Part shown: in pieces, positions 53,636 through 62,172 of the stretch
Position numbering within the stretch: the stretch's first letter is position 1
Layout of the letters: the number at the start of each line of letters is the position of its first letter
From: Kangiella sp. HD9-110m-PIT-SAG07
Lineage (GTDB): Bacteria > Pseudomonadota > Gammaproteobacteria > Enterobacterales > Kangiellaceae
NCBI GenBank assembly: GCA_003370465.1
Contig: QQTG01000017.1
Span: forward strand, 1 to 62,172
Direction: 5' to 3'
DNA length: 62,172 bases
Program-made: the position numbers and the translations under genes
Notes under the pieces: model-generated
What the model was told of the DNA's origin: nothing
Seen by the model: only the letters and a program-made list of their open reading frames with translations
The model's database searches: none

Positions 53636-54436
53636 ATGAAAAAGTTTGTATTGTTCTTAGCCACTAGCGTATTAGTGAGTGCTTGCGCTACATCTCCGAC
53701 GGGGAGAAAGCAGGTCACTCTATTCCCCGAATCTCAAATGTCAGAAATGGGTTCAGCTGCGTTTACTTCGATGCAGCAGAGTGAGAAAGTATCTCAGCAG
53801 TCAAACCACAATCGTTACGTTAACTGTATAGTTAACGCGTTAATACCCGAATTGAACACAATAGCTCCAGATATGCGCTCTACGCGTTGGGAAACAAAAG
53901 TCTTCGTTGATGATAGCGCGAATGCTTTTGCGCTTCCTGGCGGCAAAATTGGAGTACACACCGGTATGTTTAAGGTCGCTGATAGTCCAAGTCAGTTAGC
54001 TTCAGTTATAGGTCATGAAATAGGCCATGTCTGGGCAAAGCACGGCAATGAGCGAGTGTCTCACCAGTATATTGGTACTGCAGGACTGCAACTGGCTTCA
54101 GTATTGGCTGGTGAACCGACCCAGCAAAAGCAGCAACTTCTCGGCCTATTGGGTGTCGGTACTCAAGTTGGCGTACTAAAGTTCAGTCGTACTCATGAGT
54201 CTGAAGCTGATGAAATTGGTCTAGAGCTTATGGCCCGAGCAGGGTTTGATCCGAAAGAAAGCGTTGAACTTTGGAAAAACATGGCAAAACAAGGAGGCAG
54301 TAATGCCCCAGAGTTTTTATCTACGCACCCAGCGACAGATACGCGAATTAGAGACTTACAAGCTCAAATGAACGACGCTTTAAAGCTATATCAACAAGCG
54401 AAGACACAGGGCAAACGTCCTAACTGTCGGCTGTAA
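53636..54436 (+). CDS. M48-family lipoprotein metalloprotease (LoiP/YcaL-like)
   Basis: A 266-residue protein. The signal peptide ends in lipobox LVSAC, so it is a lipoprotein. The zinc motif is HEIGH in SVIGHEIGHVWAKHG, with the third ligand Glu in HESEADEIGLELMARAGF, and the late PEFLSTHPATDTRI is conserved. The lack of membrane helices separates it from HtpX. It fits the outer-membrane quality-control proteases LoiP, YcaL and BepA, without the TPR tail of BepA. Confidence 0.93.
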   Translation: MKKFVLFLATSVLVSACATSPTGRKQVTLFPESQMSEMGSAAFTSMQQSEKVSQQSNHNRYVNCIVNALIPELNTIAPDMRSTRWETKVFVDDSANAFALPGGKIGVHTGMFKVADSPSQLASVIGHEIGHVWAKHGNERVSHQYIGTAGLQLASVLAGEPTQQKQQLLGLLGVGTQVGVLKFSRTHESEADEIGLELMARAGFDPKESVELWKNMAKQGGSNAPEFLSTHPATDTRIRDLQAQMNDALKLYQQAKTQGKRPNCRL

Positions 54437-54451
54437 CAGTTCCTCTAGCAT

Positions 54452-54485
54452 AAAAAAAGCGGCTCAATAATTGAGTCGCTTTTTT
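54452..54485. terminator. Bidirectional terminator between the M48 and GST genes
   Basis: AAAAAAGCGGCTCAAT and ATTGAGTCGCTTTTTT pair with one mismatch around almost no loop and have A and T flanks on both sides, as expected between convergent genes. Confidence 0.88.
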
Positions 54486-54509
54486 CATTGCTTTAATACT
54501 AGTTAATAT

Positions 54510-55172
54510 CTACTGATCTGCTAAGTAACCACCACGCTCAAAAATCCCTTCCATATATAAATCATCAAAGTCTTTTACCACTGATTTCTGGACTTCGGGA
54601 AGCGCTAACAAATTTTCTCGCCACTTTGAGATTTTTTTATAATCGCTGACAGGATCGACCCCGATATTATCAGCCACGATTTTCGAGCGCATTAAAAATG
54701 GTGCGAAAGCACTATCTACAAGACTAAACTTCTTACCTTCAAAGAAACCGTCTTTACCAATTTTGCGCTCTAGTTGCGCTAACTTCTTGGTTAGGTCTTC
54801 TTCAATCTTAAAGTAAGTTTCTTCACGACGTGCTTGCGTTAACTGATGCTGCGCATTGAATAAACTGCTACTAAACTCAATCCAAGCGCGGTGCTCCGCT
54901 TTTTCCAACGGATCCTCTGGCAACATTGGCTCACCATGAGTTTCATCAAGATATTCATTGATCACCGCTGACTCAAATAGCACACGGTCTTGAATACGAA
55001 GCAGAGGCACCTTGCCAAGAGGAGAAATTTCTACAAACCAATCCGGTTTCTTTTGCAGGTTTATATATTCAATAGTGAAATCAATCTTCTTGTGCAATAA
55101 GGTAATAACGGCTCTTTGGACAAAAGGGCACAGCTTAAAGCTAATTAAAATCGGTTGTTCTAAAGAAGTCAT
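54510..55172 (-). CDS. Glutathione S-transferase family protein
   Basis: A 220-residue protein with a thioredoxin-like N-terminal domain (LISFKLCPFVQRAVITLLHKK, with Cys in the CPF position as in omega-class and glutaredoxin-like GSTs), the cis-Pro loop GKVPLL, the glutathione-binding FESAVINEYLDE, and a helical C-terminal domain. SspA-like proteins share this layout, but SspA lacks the cysteine. The ATG at 55172 is preferred over a GTG at 55178. Confidence 0.88.
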   Translation of the reverse strand: MTSLEQPILISFKLCPFVQRAVITLLHKKIDFTIEYINLQKKPDWFVEISPLGKVPLLRIQDRVLFESAVINEYLDETHGEPMLPEDPLEKAEHRAWIEFSSSLFNAQHQLTQARREETYFKIEEDLTKKLAQLERKIGKDGFFEGKKFSLVDSAFAPFLMRSKIVADNIGVDPVSDYKKISKWRENLLALPEVQKSVVKDFDDLYMEGIFERGGYLADQ

Positions 55173-55258
55173 ATTCACAACTTTAAGTTAATATCTAAAG
55201 CTAATGTAAAACGGTTTTACCAGAAAAGCAACTAACCATTTCAATCTTAAATTGCTAG

Positions 55259-55287
55259 AAAAAAGGCTTTCCGAAGAAAGCCTTTTT
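55259..55287 (-). terminator. Terminator of slyD
   Basis: AAAAAGGCTTTC and GAAAGCCTTTTT arms with a short loop lie 7 nt after the slyD stop; T run on the minus strand. Confidence 0.88.
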
Positions 55288-55293
55288 GAATTT

Positions 55294-55776
55294 TTAATGC
55301 TCGTGACCACCAGCGCCATGAACGTGACCATGTGATAACTCTTCTTCACTTGGTTCACGAACTTCGACAACTTTCACGTCAAAGTTTAACGTAACACCAG
55401 CTAAAGGGTGGTTACCATCGACAGTTACCGTATCGCCTTCAACTTTAGTCACAGTGATTAGCTGTGGGCCTTGTGGAGATTCAGCATTGAACTGCATACC
55501 TGGCTCAACTTTCTCAACACCTTGGAATGCTTCCATAGGCACGTCTTTAATCAACTGCTCGTGGCGGTCGCCGTATGCTTCTTCAGGCGTCACGGTTACA
55601 GACAGCTCGTCTTCAACATCTTTGCCAACTAAAGCATTTTCAAGACCAGGAATAATGTTTTTATGACCATGCAAATAGGCCAATGGCTCATTACCTTCTG
55701 ATGTATCGACCAATACACCCTCTTCTGTTTTCACTGTGTATTCGATCTTTACGACTTTGTTTTCTTCAATTTGCAT
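55294..55776 (-). CDS. slyD: FKBP-type prolyl isomerase SlyD
   Basis: A 160-residue chaperone/prolyl isomerase. The FKBP domain is interrupted by the insert-in-flap domain (YGDRHEQLIKDVPMEAFQGVE), followed by NHPLAGVTLNFDVKVVEVR. The C-terminus is short but His-rich (HGHVHGAGGHEH) and probably binds nickel or other metals. The start is the ATG at 55776; a TTG two codons upstream is in frame. Confidence 0.94.
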   Translation of the reverse strand: MQIEENKVVKIEYTVKTEEGVLVDTSEGNEPLAYLHGHKNIIPGLENALVGKDVEDELSVTVTPEEAYGDRHEQLIKDVPMEAFQGVEKVEPGMQFNAESPQGPQLITVTKVEGDTVTVDGNHPLAGVTLNFDVKVVEVREPSEEELSHGHVHGAGGHEH

Positions 55777-56111
55777 AATCAACTCACTTTCTATCTATCT
55801 AAAAAATTTTATCCAGTCACCAAGCAAACACTTCTTTTGCACGATGCTGGATACGAAATACAATTCTCTCCAAATACAGCACTCTGGGAAATAAAAGAAT
55901 ATGAAGAGGATACATCGACAGGGAAACTCTTATACAGAGCAGCTCTTAATTAGAGCAATCAAATTTTGACTAGTTCATCACTAGAAATAGACATGGGGGT
56001 AGTAAATTTAATTACAACCCCAGTTTTTCAATCGCTACCCGTCTAAGCGGCTTTTGTCTGACAGTCCGATGTAATCTTGAATGTGCCTAAGGGAATTCCT
56101 CTAGACGGAGC

Positions 56112-56168
56112 TCAGGATCAGATTAAAGATTGCTTTTACGGAATAAAGATCCTGAATCAAGTTCAGGA
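56112..56168. repeat. REP-like palindromic element
   Basis: TCAGGATC (56112–56119) pairs with GATCCTGA (56148–56155), and TCCTGAA (56150–56156) pairs with TTCAGGA (56162–56168). Palindromes of the TCCTGAA-TCAAG-TTCAGGA type occur as dispersed repeats in many gammaproteobacteria. Confidence 0.5.
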
Positions 56169-56270
56169 GAACACACTGAACCTGCAGCTCTTACAAAGAA
56201 GCGAGAGCGCGGCATTTCAGCCTATTCCAATACCATAAGAAGCTAGATTTTTGTCCTAGAGCAAGGCTTT

Positions 56271-56323
56271 CGTGATAAAAAAGAGGGCATGTATATCAAA
56301 TACATAACTGAGCTTTTATCACG
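56271..56323. repeat. Nested inverted repeat downstream of lipA
   Basis: CGTGATAAAA (56271–56280) and TTTTATCACG (56314–56323) are perfect ten-base arms. Inside them ATGTAT (56289–56294) pairs with ATACAT (56300–56305). The element lies about 30 nt beyond the lipA stop and may end its transcript, although it lacks a following T run on the minus strand. Confidence 0.5.
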
Positions 56324-56355
56324 AGTAACACCGTTATTGAGTAAAAAGACAGCTT

Positions 56356-57354
56356 TTAGCTGACCTTTTTGCCCGCAGCTTGTTGATCTGCATGATAAGA
56401 AGACCTCACCATTGGTCCACTCGCCACATTGGTAAAGCCCAAATCTTCTGCAATCTTGCCCAACTCATCAAACTCTTTCGGCGGCATAAAACGCATAACC
56501 GGATGGTGGTACTTACTTGGCTGTAGATACTGACCCATGGTCAACATATCGACGCCATGCGCCCGTAAATCCTTCAAGACTTCAATAATCTCTTCGTTGG
56601 TCTCGCCTAAGCCGATCATTAAACCTGACTTAGTCGGGATTCCTGGGTAGCGCTCTTTAAATTGCTTCAGCAAGTCTAACGACCACTGATAATCCGCGCC
56701 TGGACGCGCCTGCTTGTATAGGCGTGGCACTGTCTCTAGGTTGTGGTTAAAGACGTCTGGCAAACCATCTTCCATCTTGTCTAACGCGACTTCCATACGG
56801 CCACGGAAGTCTGGTACTAGCACTTCGATCTTTAAACCTGGATTTTGTTCACGAGCGACACGGACACAATCGCTGATATGCTCAGAGCCGCCATCACGCA
56901 AGTCATCACGATCGACTGATGTGATCACCACATAGTTCAGCCCCATCGACTTCACGGAATCCGCTAAGTTCTGCGGCTCTTCTGGGTCTAGCGCTAACGG
57001 ACGACCATGCGCCACGTCGCAGAAAGGACAGCGGCGAGTACAAATATCACCCATAATCATGAACGTCGCAGTACCGTGACCAAAACATTCGGGCAGGTTC
57101 GGACAAGAAGCTTCTTCACACACAGTGTGCAGCTTGTTGTCACGCAACATGTCTTTAATTTTAGTGATCTGGTTGCCATTCGGTAAACGCACACGAATCC
57201 AGTCCGGTTTACGTGGCATCTCTTCCGTTGGCATAATTTTCACTGGAATACGCGCCATTTTCTCTTCGGCACGCATTTTATGACCCGGTACGACTTTTCC
57301 CGTAACTTTTTTCTTACGAGGAGTGGCCTGTGCAACAGACTCAGGTTTTGACAT
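56356..57354 (-). CDS. lipA: Lipoyl synthase
   Basis: A 332-residue radical SAM enzyme that inserts two sulfurs into octanoyl groups. The auxiliary cluster motif is [12 protein letters not shown] and the radical SAM motif CTRRCPFC; the C-terminal RSSYHAD carries the conserved serine ligand. The ATG at 57354 is preferred over a GTG at 57363. It is downstream of lipB, 24 nt away, so octanoyl transfer and sulfur insertion are made together. Confidence 0.97.
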   Translation of the reverse strand: MSKPESVAQATPRKKKVTGKVVPGHKMRAEEKMARIPVKIMPTEEMPRKPDWIRVRLPNGNQITKIKDMLRDNKLHTVCEEASCPNLPECFGHGTATFMIMGDICTRRCPFCDVAHGRPLALDPEEPQNLADSVKSMGLNYVVITSVDRDDLRDGGSEHISDCVRVAREQNPGLKIEVLVPDFRGRMEVALDKMEDGLPDVFNHNLETVPRLYKQARPGADYQWSLDLLKQFKERYPGIPTKSGLMIGLGETNEEIIEVLKDLRAHGVDMLTMGQYLQPSKYHHPVMRFMPPKEFDELGKIAEDLGFTNVASGPMVRSSYHADQQAAGKKVS

Positions 57355-57378
57355 AAAAAGCACTCAAACCTTACCCGA

Positions 57379-58032
57379 TTACTCAGGTAGGCCCTTCATT
57401 TCTAGACGGCTATTATAGCCTAATTTGCTGCATAATTGATCCATTAAATCTGGCTTAACACGCTCCAGAGTCTCAGGACCACCACGCTCGGCGATATGCG
57501 TCATCGCCATCCCTTGATAACCACAAGGATTGATCCGAGCAAACGGCTCAAGATCCATATTAACATTCAAGGCTAAGCCATGAAACGACTTACCCTTTCG
57601 AATTCTCAGTCCTAGCGAACAGATTTTTGCGTCATCGGTATACACACCTGGCGCATCTGAGCGAGGATAGGCCTCAATACCATATATGGCCAAAGTATCG
57701 ACCACCGCATCTTCAATAGCTGACACCAAATCTCTAGGTCCCATACTTTTGCGGCGCAAATCGATCATAAAGTAACCAACCAGCTGGCCGGGGCCATGAT
57801 AAGTGACTTGCCCGCCTCGGTCCACCTGAACCACCGGTATATCGCCTGGGAATAGCAAATGCTCAGGCTTTCCGGCTTGCCCTTGGGTAAAAACAGGATC
57901 ATGTTCCACCAACCAAATTTCGTCAGTAGTATCCTCATCACGCTCGTCTGTAAAACGTTGCATCCGTTTCCACACTGGCACATAAGTCTCGTGCCCTAAC
58001 TCGCGAATAATAATGGTATTGTCGTTGTTCAT
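57379..58032 (-). CDS. lipB: Octanoyltransferase
   Basis: A 217-residue enzyme that transfers octanoate from ACP to lipoyl domains. Conserved are [18 protein letters not shown], the catalytic Lys in [23 protein letters not shown], and the Cys in INPCGYQGM. Part of the dacA–dat–ybeD–lipB–lipA cluster. Confidence 0.96.
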   Translation of the reverse strand: MNNDNTIIIRELGHETYVPVWKRMQRFTDERDEDTTDEIWLVEHDPVFTQGQAGKPEHLLFPGDIPVVQVDRGGQVTYHGPGQLVGYFMIDLRRKSMGPRDLVSAIEDAVVDTLAIYGIEAYPRSDAPGVYTDDAKICSLGLRIRKGKSFHGLALNVNMDLEPFARINPCGYQGMAMTHIAERGGPETLERVKPDLMDQLCSKLGYNSRLEMKGLPE

Positions 58033-58072
58033 AGAATTTAGGCCATAGGACTGGCTAAGGTTATTATGCCTA

Positions 58073-58339
58073 TTATAGGGTCATTTTTACGCCATCGACT
58101 GTAAATACGTCTTTATACATAGCATCCACCTGCTCACGGTTTTCGACCGTGACCATGAATGACAATGACACGTAGTTACCATCACGGCTTAACTTCGAGG
58201 TTGGTGAATAATCATTAGGGGCGTGTCGGTTAACGACCTCAGCCACTTCCATATCAACGCCTTCACGATTGGTCGCCATGACTTTAAAGCAAATCTCACA
58301 AGGAAATTCCCACACTTTATCACGATCATATTGTGTCAT
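58073..58339 (-). CDS. ybeD: YbeD/UPF0250 family protein
   Basis: An 88-residue small protein of the DUF493 family with an ACT-like fold ([33 protein letters not shown]). In enterobacteria it also sits between dacA and lipB. The function is unknown. Its ATG overlaps the dat stop by 4 nt. Confidence 0.92.
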   Translation of the reverse strand: MTQYDRDKVWEFPCEICFKVMATNREGVDMEVAEVVNRHAPNDYSPTSKLSRDGNYVSLSFMVTVENREQVDAMYKDVFTVDGVKMTL

Positions 58340-59223
58340 AACGCTGCCTCATCACTAATTTGTCCCAAGTACAACTGCTCTTTCAGCTCTTGGTAATATT
58401 GATACATTCGGCACCACACAGGCCCTGCGACGCCATCACCTATTGTAACATCATTTACTTTAACCACTGGGCGGATTTCCTTAGTCGAGCTGCTCAGCCA
58501 AACTTCATCAGCCAGTTCCAGCTCATGCTCGGGAATCACACGCTCTTCGTAAGTAATACCGTGACGCTGAGCTAACGACAAAATAAATTCTCGGGTCACC
58601 CCAGCGAGTAAATGCTCACTTAATGGCGGCGTAATGATAACACCATCGCGCACGATAAACAGGTTGCTCGATGTTGCTTCGCTGGCCTCGCCATTGCGCA
58701 CTAATATGGTGTCATCAGCGCCAGATTCAAGCGCCTTCTGTTTAAGCATGCAATTTGCTAATAAAGTAATCGCTTTAATATCACACCGTTGCCAGCGAAT
58801 ATCTTCGTTTGTGATCACAGAATAACTTTTAATATCAGAAGCTTGCCAGTCTTTTTGCACCGGAGGCAGGGGTGAAATCATGGCCAAAACAGTTGGCTTA
58901 TCAAGCGCAGGAATATCATGATGTCGGTCAATATAGCTGCCACGTGTGACTTGCAGGTAAATTGAGGCATTATCAAACTCGTTACGCGCGATTAATTCTT
59001 CAAATACTGATAACCACTCAGATTCCGGCAGCTCGAAAGACATCAAAATAGCCGACAAACTTTTATGTAACCGCTTGATATGGCTCGATAAACGAAATGG
59101 TTTTCCCGCATAAACAGGAATCACTTCATAAACCCCATCGCCAAACAAAAAGCCCCGGTCTAAAACCGGGACTGTCGCTTGTTCAAGATTAAGAAACTCA
59201 CCATTTAAATAGGCTACGGACAT
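58336..59223 (-). CDS. dat: D-amino acid aminotransferase (class IV PLP fold)
   Basis: A 295-residue fold-type IV aminotransferase. It opens with AYLNGEFLNLEQATVPVLDRGFLFGDGVYEV, the PLP lysine is in DIKAITLLANCML, and the late segment is EVWLSSSTKEIRPV. The last motif favours D-alanine aminotransferase over branched-chain aminotransferase or 4-amino-4-deoxychorismate lyase. The position next to dacA fits a role in supplying D-amino acids to the wall. Confidence 0.85.
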   Translation of the reverse strand: MSVAYLNGEFLNLEQATVPVLDRGFLFGDGVYEVIPVYAGKPFRLSSHIKRLHKSLSAILMSFELPESEWLSVFEELIARNEFDNASIYLQVTRGSYIDRHHDIPALDKPTVLAMISPLPPVQKDWQASDIKSYSVITNEDIRWQRCDIKAITLLANCMLKQKALESGADDTILVRNGEASEATSSNLFIVRDGVIITPPLSEHLLAGVTREFILSLAQRHGITYEERVIPEHELELADEVWLSSSTKEIRPVVKVNDVTIGDGVAGPVWCRMYQYYQELKEQLYLGQISDEAAL

Positions 59224-59302
59224 TCTTTCCTACTTAGATCAATTAATTATAACTTATATCGCTCGCACATTAACTCTTATAAAACCTAATGGCAGACCAT
59301 TT

Positions 59303-60466
59303 TTAGTCTTCGAACCACAACGCCATTGAGTCCCACATGCGACCTAAAATACCAGCTTCTTCAACGCTATCCAAGGCAACCATTGGCATACGCTTCACTA
59401 CTTTATCGCCCATATTAAAATAGACTTCGCCCACCACTTGGCCTTTTTTAATGGGAGCAATTAATTTGCCATTTAGCTTATAGTTGGCTTTAAGCTGATC
59501 TTTCTCGCTTTTGAGCACAGTTAAAACTGCAGCCTGAGCTAAACCAACACCAACTTGCTCTTCCTCACCTTTCCACACTTCAGCTTGTTTCAAGGCTTTA
59601 CCAGCAGCGAAAGCTTTTACATTGGTATAAAACCGGAAACCATAATTTAATAATTTACGGCTTTCGCTGGCTCTATCACCCATGCTATCCGTTCCCATCA
59701 CTACTGAGATCAAGCGCATGCCTTGTTTCTCAGCTGAGGAAACCAAGCAGTAACCCGCCGCTTCAGTATGACCAGTTTTGATACCGTCAACGCCTAAGGT
59801 TGTATCGCCTAGAAGTTCATTACGGTTTTTCTGTGTAATGCCGTTGTACACAAACTCGCGTTCAGCGTACAGGCTATAATCTTCAGGGAAGTCTGAAATT
59901 AATGCACGAGCTAATTTTGCTAAGTCACGAGCCGTGGTTTGGTGCTGCTCGTGCGGCAGCCCTGTACTGTTCATAAAGTGAGTGCTACTCATGCCAAGAC
60001 GTTTAGCATACTGGTTCATCAAGTCGGCAAAGCCATCTTCGCTACCAGCGATATGCTCAGCCATAGCGATACTGGCATCATTACCTGACTGAATAACAAT
60101 CCCGCGATGCAGGTCTTCTACTGTCACGTACTTATTCACTTCGACAAACATTAATGAGCTGCCTTTTAGCTTAGGATTTTGCGCCCAGGCATTTTCACTA
60201 ATTAAGACTTTGTCCTCATCCTTAATATTGCCCTTGTGCAGCTGATCAGCGATGATATAGCTGGTCATCATCTTGGTTAAACTCGCAGGAGGCAGCTGTT
60301 GATCCGCATTCTGCTCTAGAATTATTTGGCCCGTTTCATAGTCCATCAACAACCAAGAACTCGCATCAACACTCGGCTTCGCTGGCTGGATAGCTTTTGC
60401 TGAACCTGCAGCGATTAACAACGCCAAACCTAAAAAGACCACACTTAAAAAATTATGCTTCATCAT
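59303..60466 (-). CDS. dacA: D-alanyl-D-alanine carboxypeptidase (PBP5/6 type)
   Basis: A 387-residue S11 peptidase that trims the terminal D-alanine of murein pentapeptides. The signal peptide covers about residues 1–27. The active-site motifs are SLTK (PPASLTKMMTSY), SGN (QSGNDASIAM) and KTG (DGIKTGHTEAAG). The beta-rich second domain and a C-terminal amphipathic helix (GRMWDSMALWFED) for membrane association follow. The start is one of two adjacent ATGs at 60466 and 60463; a GTG at 60475 is less likely. Confidence 0.95.
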   Translation of the reverse strand: MMKHNFLSVVFLGLALLIAAGSAKAIQPAKPSVDASSWLLMDYETGQIILEQNADQQLPPASLTKMMTSYIIADQLHKGNIKDEDKVLISENAWAQNPKLKGSSLMFVEVNKYVTVEDLHRGIVIQSGNDASIAMAEHIAGSEDGFADLMNQYAKRLGMSSTHFMNSTGLPHEQHQTTARDLAKLARALISDFPEDYSLYAEREFVYNGITQKNRNELLGDTTLGVDGIKTGHTEAAGYCLVSSAEKQGMRLISVVMGTDSMGDRASESRKLLNYGFRFYTNVKAFAAGKALKQAEVWKGEEEQVGVGLAQAAVLTVLKSEKDQLKANYKLNGKLIAPIKKGQVVGEVYFNMGDKVVKRMPMVALDSVEEAGILGRMWDSMALWFED

Positions 60467-60543
60467 TTTCAACACTATCTAATTAATCAAAAATTCTTGT
60501 AAAACAGTTTATTGGCACTTCATACAGTGCGACAAACCATCGT

Positions 60544-61434
60544 TTAATCGGTGACCACTCTTGGCGATCCAAAGCTGTACTGATTGAGCTGAGACAAAAT
60601 CGCTTCTGCCGCACGCGCATCTTCCAAAGGCCCGATTCTTACGCGCTGCAAACGCTGACCATTCACTTCGATCGGCGTCAAACTAATCGGCTGGCGGAAG
60701 TGTTCACGCAAGCGCGCGGCTAACGTGTCGGCACGCATTTCGTCAGCAAATGCACCTACTTGCACATACAACTTGGCATTATCTTGCTGTTGCTCCATCG
60801 GCGGGATCTCTAGCTCACCATCTGTATTCGCGGCTTTTTGTCGGCCACCTGGCGAGGCTAAAACCGCCACTTCGACTCTTGCCGTACCACGGTTTTCATA
60901 ACCGAGTTTTTTAGCCGCAGCATAAGACAAATCGATGACTCTGTTTTTAACAAAAGGGCCGCGGTCATTAATCTTAACCACTACAGAGTCGCCCGTATCA
61001 ATATTCGTCACTCGGGCATAACTCGGTAACGGTAATGTTTTATGCGCTGCCGTGAACTGATACATATCATAAACTTCGCCAGACGAGGTGCGACGGCCAT
61101 GAAACTTTTGTCCATACCAACTAGCAATCCCCTCTTCTCTATAACCATGCCCGTTAGATAAAACATGATAAACCACGCCATCTACTTCATAGTAGGGAGG
61201 GTTGCCAAAAGGACTTTTTTCTTCGACTCTCGGCGTAGGCTCTGATACAGGGCCATCTTCGAACGAGCTTGCGGTGCCGTCTGGTGCATAGTCCGGGATC
61301 TTGCGATCCGCAGCACTACCGTACTCCGGAGCATCGTCGTCGCTGTCGACAGTTCTGCTAGTCGTGGTACAGGCACTCAAAACGCCTAATAACGTTAATG
61401 CGCTAATTAATTGTGTTGTCTGCTTTAATAACAT
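60544..61434 (-). CDS. rlpA: Septal ring lytic transglycosylase RlpA
   Basis: A 296-residue lipoprotein (lipobox LLGVLSAC). The double-psi beta-barrel domain has GIASWYGQKFHGRRTSSGEVYD with the catalytic-type Glu and the Asp in VKINDRGPFVKNRVIDLSYAAA. A C-terminal SPOR domain (LYVQVGAFADEMRADTLAARL) binds denuded glycan strands at the division site. It follows mltB by 44 nt, the usual mltB–rlpA–dacA order. Confidence 0.95.
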   Translation of the reverse strand: MLLKQTTQLISALTLLGVLSACTTTSRTVDSDDDAPEYGSAADRKIPDYAPDGTASSFEDGPVSEPTPRVEEKSPFGNPPYYEVDGVVYHVLSNGHGYREEGIASWYGQKFHGRRTSSGEVYDMYQFTAAHKTLPLPSYARVTNIDTGDSVVVKINDRGPFVKNRVIDLSYAAAKKLGYENRGTARVEVAVLASPGGRQKAANTDGELEIPPMEQQQDNAKLYVQVGAFADEMRADTLAARLREHFRQPISLTPIEVNGQRLQRVRIGPLEDARAAEAILSQLNQYSFGSPRVVTD

Positions 61435-61478
61435 TCTTTTATACCTAAACAGATTTATCTCAACAGTCTTACCAAAAA

Positions 61479-62172
61479 CTAGGATTCACTGCTTTTTGTT
61501 GTTTGCTTTGCAGCTAATGCTTTTTGCTGCTTTACGTCATATTCAGCTTTAATTTCTTGGCTTAACTGATAAACAGCCATGGCGTACATAGGACTACGAT
61601 TATAGCGAGTAATCACATAAAAGTTGTGGAATCCTAGCCAATAATCATAACGGTTCTGCTGCTTATAGTGGTAAATACCAGTGATATCCTGATCTTTGGC
61701 CTGACCTTGATAATCCAACCCAGCCTGCTTTAATTGCGCGACCGTGAATTGAGGCTTTAACTTAGTATTCTCAAATTGTGCCGCTAATTTTGAGTCTGCA
61801 TCAACAAACTCAGCCACTGGCTCATCTAAGCGCCAGCCATGAACCTTAAAATAGTTAGCAACGCTACCGATAGCGTCCGCTTTATTATCAAACAAATTGA
61901 TCTTGCCATCACCATCAAAATCTACGGTGTAGTGGCGGTACGAAGTCGGGATAAACTGCCCCATGCCCATCGCTCCGGCATAAGACCCTTTCGGCTCTTC
62001 AAGCTTCCAACCTTGCTCACGAGCTAATACAAAATACTCGGCCAGTTCGCCCGCAAAGAATTTGCCACGTTTCGGGTAATGGAACGCTAAAGTGCTGATA
62101 GCATCAATCACTGGATAACTGCCCTGAATACGACCATATTTAGTTTCTACACCTATAATCCTGGTAATAAAC
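61479..62172 (-). CDS. mltB: Lytic murein transglycosylase B, N-terminus outside the window
   Basis: The reading frame continues to the right edge, so only the C-terminal 230 residues are present. The segment IIGVETKYGRIQGSYPVIDA, located between the edge and 62111, contains the catalytic Glu of MltB (GVET). Downstream are YAGAMGMGQFIPTSYRHY, DFDGDGKINLFD and GSVANYFKVHGW, all MltB features. The GTG at 62111 is internal and not the start. Confidence 0.95.
   Translation of the reverse strand, partial: FITRIIGVETKYGRIQGSYPVIDAISTLAFHYPKRGKFFAGELAEYFVLAREQGWKLEEPKGSYAGAMGMGQFIPTSYRHYTVDFDGDGKINLFDNKADAIGSVANYFKVHGWRLDEPVAEFVDADSKLAAQFENTKLKPQFTVAQLKQAGLDYQGQAKDQDITGIYHYKQQNRYDYWLGFHNFYVITRYNRSPMYAMAVYQLSQEIKAEYDVKQQKALAAKQTTKSSES

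Larger units (their letters stand above)
55777..56355. other. 579-nt intergenic region between slyD and lipA
   Basis: The longest gene-free stretch. I see no convincing coding frame; the 60-codon TTG-initiated frame at 55771–55953 lacks a ribosome binding site and overlaps the slyD start. It holds two palindromic elements (56112–56168 and 56271–56323). The slyD promoter should lie at its left end. Confidence 0.7.

Noticed and set aside
55771..55953. 60-codon frame downstream of the slyD start
   Set aside because: It starts with TTG inside the slyD start region, has no ribosome binding site and no recognisable features.
1..62172. CRISPR arrays, tRNA or rRNA genes, insertion sequences, prophage
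   Set aside because: No regularly spaced repeats, no cloverleaf-like sequences with a T-loop, no transposase or integrase frames were found by eye; a tRNAscan or ISfinder search was not possible.

Overview
The window looks like a stretch of core chromosome from a marine-type gammaproteobacterium with moderate to low GC. Gene content and order point towards Kangiella or a close relative: tyrS–M23 peptidase–anmK, dksA–gluQ–pcnB–folK–deoxynucleoside kinase–panBC, dacA–dat–ybeD–lipB–lipA, and a bacterial kynurenine/3-hydroxyanthranilate catabolic operon. The genus is an inference from memory of gene neighbourhoods and is not proven here. I saw no rRNA, tRNA, CRISPR array, insertion sequence or prophage.

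Layout. 0.1–7.5 kb: secreted subtilase, tyrS, envelope M23 peptidase, anmK, a membrane diguanylate cyclase, erpA. 7.5–14.9 kb: bactofilin with its membrane partner, a ClC transporter, hemJ, a DUF817 membrane protein, an MsrA–thioredoxin–MsrB fusion, and a compact ECF sigma/anti-sigma/YbjQ operon. 15–20.3 kb: a membrane protein of unknown function, yghU, an exported Hcp-like protein, rubredoxin, pyrB, hemL. 20.3–22 kb: an unusual diguanylate cyclase with a terpenoid-cyclase-like toroid outside the membrane. 22–31.9 kb: an SDR protein, aminomuconate-semialdehyde dehydrogenase, yajQ, then a tightly overlapping operon for aminomuconate deaminase, 3-hydroxyanthranilate dioxygenase, ACMS decarboxylase, a cyclase-family (formamidase-like) hydrolase, kynureninase, kynurenine monooxygenase and an exported M28 peptidase. 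Together these convert formylkynurenine/kynurenine to 4-oxalocrotonate. Tryptophan 2,3-dioxygenase and the lower meta-cleavage enzymes are not in the window.

31.9–47.4 kb is mostly housekeeping: HIT protein, mrcB, thpR, pepB, ribA, a hydrolase, a Rieske protein, sfsA, dksA, gluQ, pcnB, folK, a deoxynucleoside kinase, panB, panC, acs. 47.4–55.8 kb: a DUF1853 protein, a possible small RNA, a CpxRA-like two-component system, LysE and DedA membrane proteins, two proteins of unknown role (one resembling the ACT half of SerB without its phosphatase), a lipoprotein M48 protease, a GST, slyD. 56.3 kb to the end: the lipoate/cell-wall cluster lipA, lipB, ybeD, dat, dacA, rlpA and a truncated mltB running off the right edge.

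The least ordinary items are the toroid–GGDEF fusion, the stand-alone SerB-type tandem ACT protein, a strong orphan terminator whose upstream stem-loop exposes an anti-Shine-Dalgarno sequence, the exported Hcp homologue without a type VI locus, and the ECF operon that ends in ybjQ. All assignments come from reading the sequence and from recalled family motifs; no database search was run.
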